Shown here in pieces: positions 59,528-64,000 of a stretch of DNA of 64,000 nucleotides. Under the pieces are notes generated by a model. The model was given only the letters and a program-made list of their open reading frames with translations, was not told where the DNA came from and ran no database searches. The position numbers were made by a program, and so were the translations under genes. Source of the DNA: Candidatus Aquabacterium excrementipullorum (lineage in GTDB: Bacteria; Pseudomonadota; Gammaproteobacteria; Burkholderiales; Burkholderiaceae_C). The stretch's first letter is position 1. Every line of letters begins with the position of its first letter. The stretch covers positions 1 through 64,000 of the forward strand of contig DXIO01000091.1 of the NCBI GenBank assembly GCA_019112875.1, given 5' to 3'.

Positions 59528-62374
59528 TCAGGCCAGGCGCCCGGCCATGCGGAAGGTGTTGCGCCCGGCCGCCTTCGCCTCGTAGAGCGCTTCATCGGCA
59601 CGGGCCAGCAGGCGCGCGGGACTGATGTCGCCGCCTTCGTAGAGCGAGATGCCCAGGCTGGTGGACACGCTCAGCACGCGACCGCCGGCCACCGCGAAAT
59701 CACTGCCTCCGACCGTGGCGATGATCTTGCGCGCCACGAACTGCGGCTCATCGATGGAGTTGAGCCCTTCGAGGATCACGACGAACTCGTCGCCCGCCAG
59801 GCGCGCCACGGTGTCGGTCTTGCGCACGCAGCTCTGCAGCCGGTGGGCGAACTCCTTGAGCACCTCGTCACCCGCCGAGTGGCCCAGTGAATCATTGATG
59901 GTCTTGAACTTGTCGACGTCCAGGAACATCAGGGCAATGGGCCGCTTGGACCGTGCGCACCGTGCCATGGCCTCTGGCAGCTTCTCCTCGAACTGCAGGC
60001 GGTTGGGCAGGCTCGTCAGCGAGTCGAAGCGCGCCAGCTGGCGCATCTGCTGCTCGGCGAGCTTGAGCACGGTCACGTCGGTACTCATGGTGTAGATGCC
60101 CAGCACACTGCCATCAGGACGGAGATCCGGCAGGTAGGACGTCTGCAGGTGGCGCAGCACACCCCTTGTCACCGACTGCATCTCGAAATCGACTCGCTTG
60201 CCAGACAGCGCCTGATCGATCTGCAGACGACGCTCTTCGTACAGCGACGGCCCCACCACATCGAGCACGCGACGGCCCACTATGGCAGCGGGGTCCACGT
60301 CCAGCCAGTCGCGGAAGGTGCCGTTGGCGAACTGGAAGCGGTGCTCGCGGTCGATGTAGGCGATGAGCACCGGCAGGTTATCGGTGATGGTGCGCAGGCG
60401 GTCCTCGCCAGCGGCCAGCGCGATCTGGTATTGCTTGAGTGCGGTGACATCGAAGGTCATCAGGTAGAAGCCGCGCACCTTTCCCTGCTGATCTCGATCC
60501 GGCACCATGTGCGCCTGGAAATGGAAGTCGCCACCGTTGAAGGGCGACACGCCTTCCATCGAGGCATAGCGCCCTGCCAGCGCTTCGCGGATGCCGGGCT
60601 CGTGCTGGCGGTAGTTGTCCTCGCCCAGGGCCTCGCGCAGCGTGATGCCGGGGATCTGCTCGCGCCGCACGCCCAACGCCTTGAGCCCGCGGTCATTGGC
60701 GAAGGTGCAGACCTCGTCGAGGTCGAAATGGCCGATCATCGCGGGAATGTTGTTGGTCACATCGCGCAGGCGCTGCTCCTTGTCGGCCAGCAGCACCTGG
60801 GCAGCCTGCATGCGCCGCTGATCGGCCACGACGCGCTCGGCCAGCGGGTGCACGCGGGACCGCAGCAGCCAGGTGCCCAGCGCCACGAACATCACCACCA
60901 CCCCGAACACGATGTTCAGGCGTGCCTTGAGCGGCGCGTACAGTTCGCTCACATCGGTCTTGACCTCCATGCCCAGGTTGAAGGTGCCCAGCTGCGAATA
61001 GCCGGACTGGACGCGCTCGCCGCGCAGGTCCTTGACGATGTCGCTGCCGGTTTCACCCAGCAGGGCCCGGGCGATGGGCTGTTCTACACGGCCCTGGCGA
61101 AAGATGTCGATGTGCTTGTTGGCCGCATAGAAGCGCGACGGCATGCACACGGCCTGCCCTCCGACACGGCTGCACAGCAGGAGATCGCCACTGTGGCCGT
61201 TCTGCTGCAGATCCTGCATCAGCTCGGTGAGCATGTGCAGCCGCATCTCGCTGACCAGCACGCCCACCGTGCGGCCCTGGTGGACGACCTCGGTGCGGGT
61301 GCGCAGCAGCAGGCCGTTGTCCCACAGCAGCCAGGTGAATTCGCCTTCGATGGGCAGGCGCACATCGGCCTGGCCCATGCGCTGCTCGCCCACTTCCATC
61401 AACGGATGGCCATTGCTGAGGTAGACGGACACGGCCGTGAAATCGTAGACGCTGAAGCTCTCGACCACCTCGCGCAGTTCGGCCAGGGCCTCTGCATCGT
61501 TGGGCTGTGCGTCCAGGCGCACCAGCAGCTTGCGCAGGTCCAGGTGCCGTGCCACGTCCTGAGCCGATTCGATGTCCTGTTCCAGGCTGTGCGCGAAGGC
61601 AATGGCCTGTCCGCGGGCCGTCTCGCCCGCCTCCCGCGCCACAGACTCCTTGAAGCCATCCTGCAGGACGGCGAAGGTGGTCATCCCCGACAGCACGGCC
61701 ACCAGGCTGAGCACGGCCACGGCCGTGGCGGTGATGCGGTTCTCCTGCTGTTCGAAGCGCTTGGGCGGCTCCAGGCGGATCATCGCGATCCACAGCGCCG
61801 CGCCCACGGTGACCAGCACGACCGAGGTCACGATGGACATCTTGTTGTAGTCCATCACCCGGTACAGGGCCTCCAGGTCCAGCAGGTAGCCCGCCAGACC
61901 TGACAGGCCCAGCAGCAGGCCGCCCAGCAGCAAGGTCATGATCAGTCCGCGCACCCAGCGGCCCGCCGGCCGGTCCTGGATCAGGGCCACGGCCGCGCCG
62001 AAGCACATGAAGGCCACGCAGCTGTTGGGCGCCATGCGGCCTGGATTGGCCGTGTCGGGCAAGGCCTGGTGGATGCGCGGCCAGTCGATGCCCAGGCTGA
62101 AGCCGAAGACGATCTGGGCCAGCACGGCCGCCGGCAGCACCAGCACCAGCAGGGCCGCCAGACGCGTGATCAGGCGGGCGCGCCGGTGCGCATCCCAGAC
62201 CAGCCGGGCACTGGCCAGCGACAGCAGCCCCACGTTGAACACCGGGGGCGACGAACTGGGCAGCACCTGGAGCCAGGCCTGGTGCTGCAACAGCACGAAT
62301 CCCATGACCAGCAAGCCCACCGCCGCACACAACAGCGCGGCGAGCTGACGGCCCGAGACATGGAGGCGTTTCAT
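59528..62374 (-). CDS. Membrane diguanylate cyclase with periplasmic sensor and two PAS domains
   Basis: 948 residues. About six N-terminal membrane helices (first 200 residues) resembling a MASE-type sensor, then a helix and a periplasmic Cache-like domain (about 230-460: FKESVAREAGETARGQAIAFAHSLEQD onward), a further helix (LNIVFGVVVMFVALGTWLL), two PAS domains (VTNNIPAMIGHFDLDEVCTFAN and ITDNLPVLIAYIDREHRFQFAN) and a C-terminal GGDEF domain. The domain is intact: FDSLTSLPNRLQFEE, FLDVDKFKTINDSLGH and RLAGDEF, with an inhibitory RxxD site (RKTD) five residues earlier. It should make c-di-GMP. Start MKRLHV at 62374; the frame is open to 62434. No sigma-54-type element is seen upstream; the 197-bp gap behind aminotransferase shows no gene. 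Confidence 0.92.
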   Translation of the reverse strand: MKRLHVSGRQLAALLCAAVGLLVMGFVLLQHQAWLQVLPSSSPPVFNVGLLSLASARLVWDAHRRARLITRLAALLVLVLPAAVLAQIVFGFSLGIDWPRIHQALPDTANPGRMAPNSCVAFMCFGAAVALIQDRPAGRWVRGLIMTLLLGGLLLGLSGLAGYLLDLEALYRVMDYNKMSIVTSVVLVTVGAALWIAMIRLEPPKRFEQQENRITATAVAVLSLVAVLSGMTTFAVLQDGFKESVAREAGETARGQAIAFAHSLEQDIESAQDVARHLDLRKLLVRLDAQPNDAEALAELREVVESFSVYDFTAVSVYLSNGHPLMEVGEQRMGQADVRLPIEGEFTWLLWDNGLLLRTRTEVVHQGRTVGVLVSEMRLHMLTELMQDLQQNGHSGDLLLCSRVGGQAVCMPSRFYAANKHIDIFRQGRVEQPIARALLGETGSDIVKDLRGERVQSGYSQLGTFNLGMEVKTDVSELYAPLKARLNIVFGVVVMFVALGTWLLRSRVHPLAERVVADQRRMQAAQVLLADKEQRLRDVTNNIPAMIGHFDLDEVCTFANDRGLKALGVRREQIPGITLREALGEDNYRQHEPGIREALAGRYASMEGVSPFNGGDFHFQAHMVPDRDQQGKVRGFYLMTFDVTALKQYQIALAAGEDRLRTITDNLPVLIAYIDREHRFQFANGTFRDWLDVDPAAIVGRRVLDVVGPSLYEERRLQIDQALSGKRVDFEMQSVTRGVLRHLQTSYLPDLRPDGSVLGIYTMSTDVTVLKLAEQQMRQLARFDSLTSLPNRLQFEEKLPEAMARCARSKRPIALMFLDVDKFKTINDSLGHSAGDEVLKEFAHRLQSCVRKTDTVARLAGDEFVVILEGLNSIDEPQFVARKIIATVGGSDFAVAGGRVLSVSTSLGISLYEGGDISPARLLARADEALYEAKAAGRNTFRMAGRLA

Positions 62375-62571
62375 CGGCGAGCAGGGCGGCGTGCGCAAAG
62401 GTCGCAAAAGCGAAGAAAGTGGCCGCCCATGCATTCCACAACCATCGGTCCGGGTACCGGGGGCGGCAAGCCTCAGCGTACCCGTTGCACCTCATTCCAA
62501 CACAAGGGTCGGGCCATCAAAAGCATGAAAACCGGGCAGAACCAACGCCTGCCCGGCTGACAAGGCCACGA

Positions 62572-63780
62572 TCATGCAGGCACGATGCCGTCCTGCTTGA
62601 ACATGGCCTTGATGCCCCGCACCGCCTGTCGGATACGGGACTCGTTCTCGATCAGGGCAAATCGGACATGGTCGTCGCCGTGGTCACCGAAGCCGATGCC
62701 GGGCGAGACGCAGACCTTGGCCCGCGCCATCAGCTGCCTGGCGAACTCCAGCGACCCGAGGTGCTGGTAGCGCTGGGGAATGCGGGCCCAGATGTACATC
62801 GACGCCTTGGGGCAATCGACCGCCCAGCCTGCCTCGGTCAGCCCCTTGAAGAGCACATCGCGCCGCTTCTGGTACTGCGCGGCGATGTCCTTCACGCACT
62901 GCTGATCGCCTTCCAGCGCGGCGATGGCGGCCACCTGCAGCGGCGTGAAGGTGCCGTAGTCGTGGTAGCTCTTGATGCGGGCCAGCGCGGCCACCAGCTC
63001 GGGGTTGCCCACCATGAAGCCCACGCGCCAGCCGGCCATGTTGTAGCTCTTGCTGAGCGTGAAGAACTCGACCGCGATGTCCTTGGCACCGGGCACCTGC
63101 ATGATCGACGGAGCCTTCCAGCCATCGAACACGATGTCGGCGTAGGCCAGGTCATGCACGACGAAGATGTCGTGCTTGCGCGCCAGGGCGATCACGCGCT
63201 CGAAGAAGTCCAGTTCCACGCACTGCGCCGTGGGGTTGGACGGAAAACCCAGCACCATCATCTTGGGCTTGGGGTAGCTGCCGCGGATGGCCTTTTCCAG
63301 CTCGGCAAAGAAGTCCACGCCGGGCACCAGCGGCACGGAACGGATGTCGGCGCCCGCGATCACGGCGCCATAGATGTGGATGGGGTAGCTCGGGTCGGGC
63401 ACCAGCACCGTGTCGCCCCGGTCCAGCGTGGCCAGCATCAGGTGGGCCAGCCCCTCCTTGGAGCCGATGGTGACGATGGCTTCCTTGTCGGCGTCGATGT
63501 CGACGTCGTAGCGGTCCTTGTACCAGTGCGAGATGGCGCGCCGCAGCCGCGGGATGCCCTTGGAGGCCGAGTAGCCGTGGGTGTCGGGCCGCTGGGCCAC
63601 TTCGGTGAGCTTGGCGACGATGTGCGGCGGCGTGGCCCCATCGGGGTTGCCCATGCTCATGTCGATGATGTCTTCACCGCGTCGGCGGGCGGCCAGCTTG
63701 AGTTCGGCCGTGATGTTGAAGACGTACGGGGGCAGGCGATCGATGCGCGCGAAGCGGCGCTTGCCTGGGGAAGCAGACAT
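62572..63780 (-). CDS. alaC: Pyridoxal-phosphate aminotransferase, alanine transaminase type
   Basis: Fold-type I aminotransferase of 402 residues. Diagnostic parts: [75 protein letters not shown] (NPT), [12 protein letters not shown] (PLP Asp and Tyr), and [17 protein letters not shown] with the PLP lysine in SKSYN. These match AlaC, which makes alanine from pyruvate and glutamate. MSASPGK at 63780 is chosen over 63795. In related genomes the next gene downstream is usually homoserine dehydrogenase, but here the next feature is the diguanylate cyclase. Confidence 0.92.
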   Translation of the reverse strand: MSASPGKRRFARIDRLPPYVFNITAELKLAARRRGEDIIDMSMGNPDGATPPHIVAKLTEVAQRPDTHGYSASKGIPRLRRAISHWYKDRYDVDIDADKEAIVTIGSKEGLAHLMLATLDRGDTVLVPDPSYPIHIYGAVIAGADIRSVPLVPGVDFFAELEKAIRGSYPKPKMMVLGFPSNPTAQCVELDFFERVIALARKHDIFVVHDLAYADIVFDGWKAPSIMQVPGAKDIAVEFFTLSKSYNMAGWRVGFMVGNPELVAALARIKSYHDYGTFTPLQVAAIAALEGDQQCVKDIAAQYQKRRDVLFKGLTEAGWAVDCPKASMYIWARIPQRYQHLGSLEFARQLMARAKVCVSPGIGFGDHGDDHVRFALIENESRIRQAVRGIKAMFKQDGIVPA

Positions 63781-63867
63781 GTGGTTTCCAATCAACGTGA
63801 GCGCCCGGAACCGTCCGAGCGACGCTGGCGGCGGATGGTGCCGCCGAGAAACATCATAGCGGCAAGA

Positions 63868-64000
63868 TCACCCCCAGCGCACGCTGCCCAGCCAGTCGCT
63901 CAGCACGCGCGCGCCGGCCTCTTCCAGCGCACGGCCCAGTTGCACGTTGTCGGCCCGCAAGGCGGGGATGTCGATGTCGGCCTTGGACAATTCGCAAGCA
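63868..64000 (-). CDS. C-terminal end of an unidentified protein (gene continues beyond window)
   Basis: The last 44 codons of an open frame ending LEEAGARVLSDWLGSVRWG and a TGA at 63868-63870. The helical sequence DIPALRADNVQLGRALEEAGARVL has no recognised motif. It would be transcribed towards alaC, 87 bp away. Identity unknown. Confidence 0.4.
   Translation of the reverse strand, partial: ACELSKADIDIPALRADNVQLGRALEEAGARVLSDWLGSVRWG

Noticed and set aside
62375..62571. Possible sigma-54 element before the large diguanylate cyclase
   Set aside because: GCAA- and GGTAC-like fragments occur but never at the correct spacing. This gene seems to lie outside the regulon.

Overview
The window is high-GC, densely coded DNA from a betaproteobacterium, most likely order Burkholderiales in the Rubrivivax/Leptothrix/Aquabacterium neighbourhood. 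The evidence is the ubiJ-ubiB pair, the FmdB/DUF502/aspS/nudB/EEP/clsB string, zapA followed by 6S RNA, and an EpsL-type exopolysaccharide locus. The genus assignment is inference from gene order and protein character only. I see no insertion sequence, prophage or CRISPR array.

Layout. 1-1768 (minus): end of an exopolysaccharide locus (EpsL-like outer-membrane protein, undecaprenyl-phosphate sugar transferase). 1968-11577 (plus): housekeeping genes (ubiJ, ubiB, a sodium:solute symporter, an FmdB zinc ribbon, a DUF502 protein, aspS, nudB, an EEP hydrolase, clsB). 11666-23647 (minus): a twelve-gene cobalamin uptake and late-biosynthesis operon (btuB, cobU, btuF, btuC, btuD, cobO, cbiB, cobD, cobQ, cobT, cobS, cobC) behind a cobalamin riboswitch at 23722-23937. 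24062-27182: zapB-like/zapA, 6S RNA, a degenerate GGDEF protein, a beta-hydroxyacid-dehydrogenase-type oxidoreductase and tRNA-Ala(CGC).

27183-59512 is the unusual part. It begins directly at the 3' end of the tRNA and holds bacterial NHEJ (ligD, ku), topoisomerase IB, Hsp20, a CBS protein, hemerythrin, a DUF4142 lipoprotein, several small exported or low-complexity proteins, an Atm1-like ABC exporter fused to a HATPase-like remnant and a receiver domain, a PIG-L deacetylase, many glycosyltransferases and a carbamoyltransferase operon. It also carries its own sigma-54 factor gene, a hybrid sensor kinase and an NtrC-type activator. Reading the intergenic regions by eye, I find -24/-12 elements of the form GGGCAC-N5-TTGCC, correctly oriented and usually 25-65 bp from the start codon, before most transcription units of this block. 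The spaces before the housekeeping genes that I checked lack them. The simplest reading is a self-contained sigma-54 stress or envelope regulon: the kinase/activator pair drives a dedicated RpoN, which switches on DNA-end repair, protein protection, oxygen or iron handling and cell-surface glycan genes together. This is inference from promoter motifs and gene content.

59528-64000 (minus): a large membrane-bound diguanylate cyclase, an AlaC-type aminotransferase and the C-terminal end of an unidentified gene.
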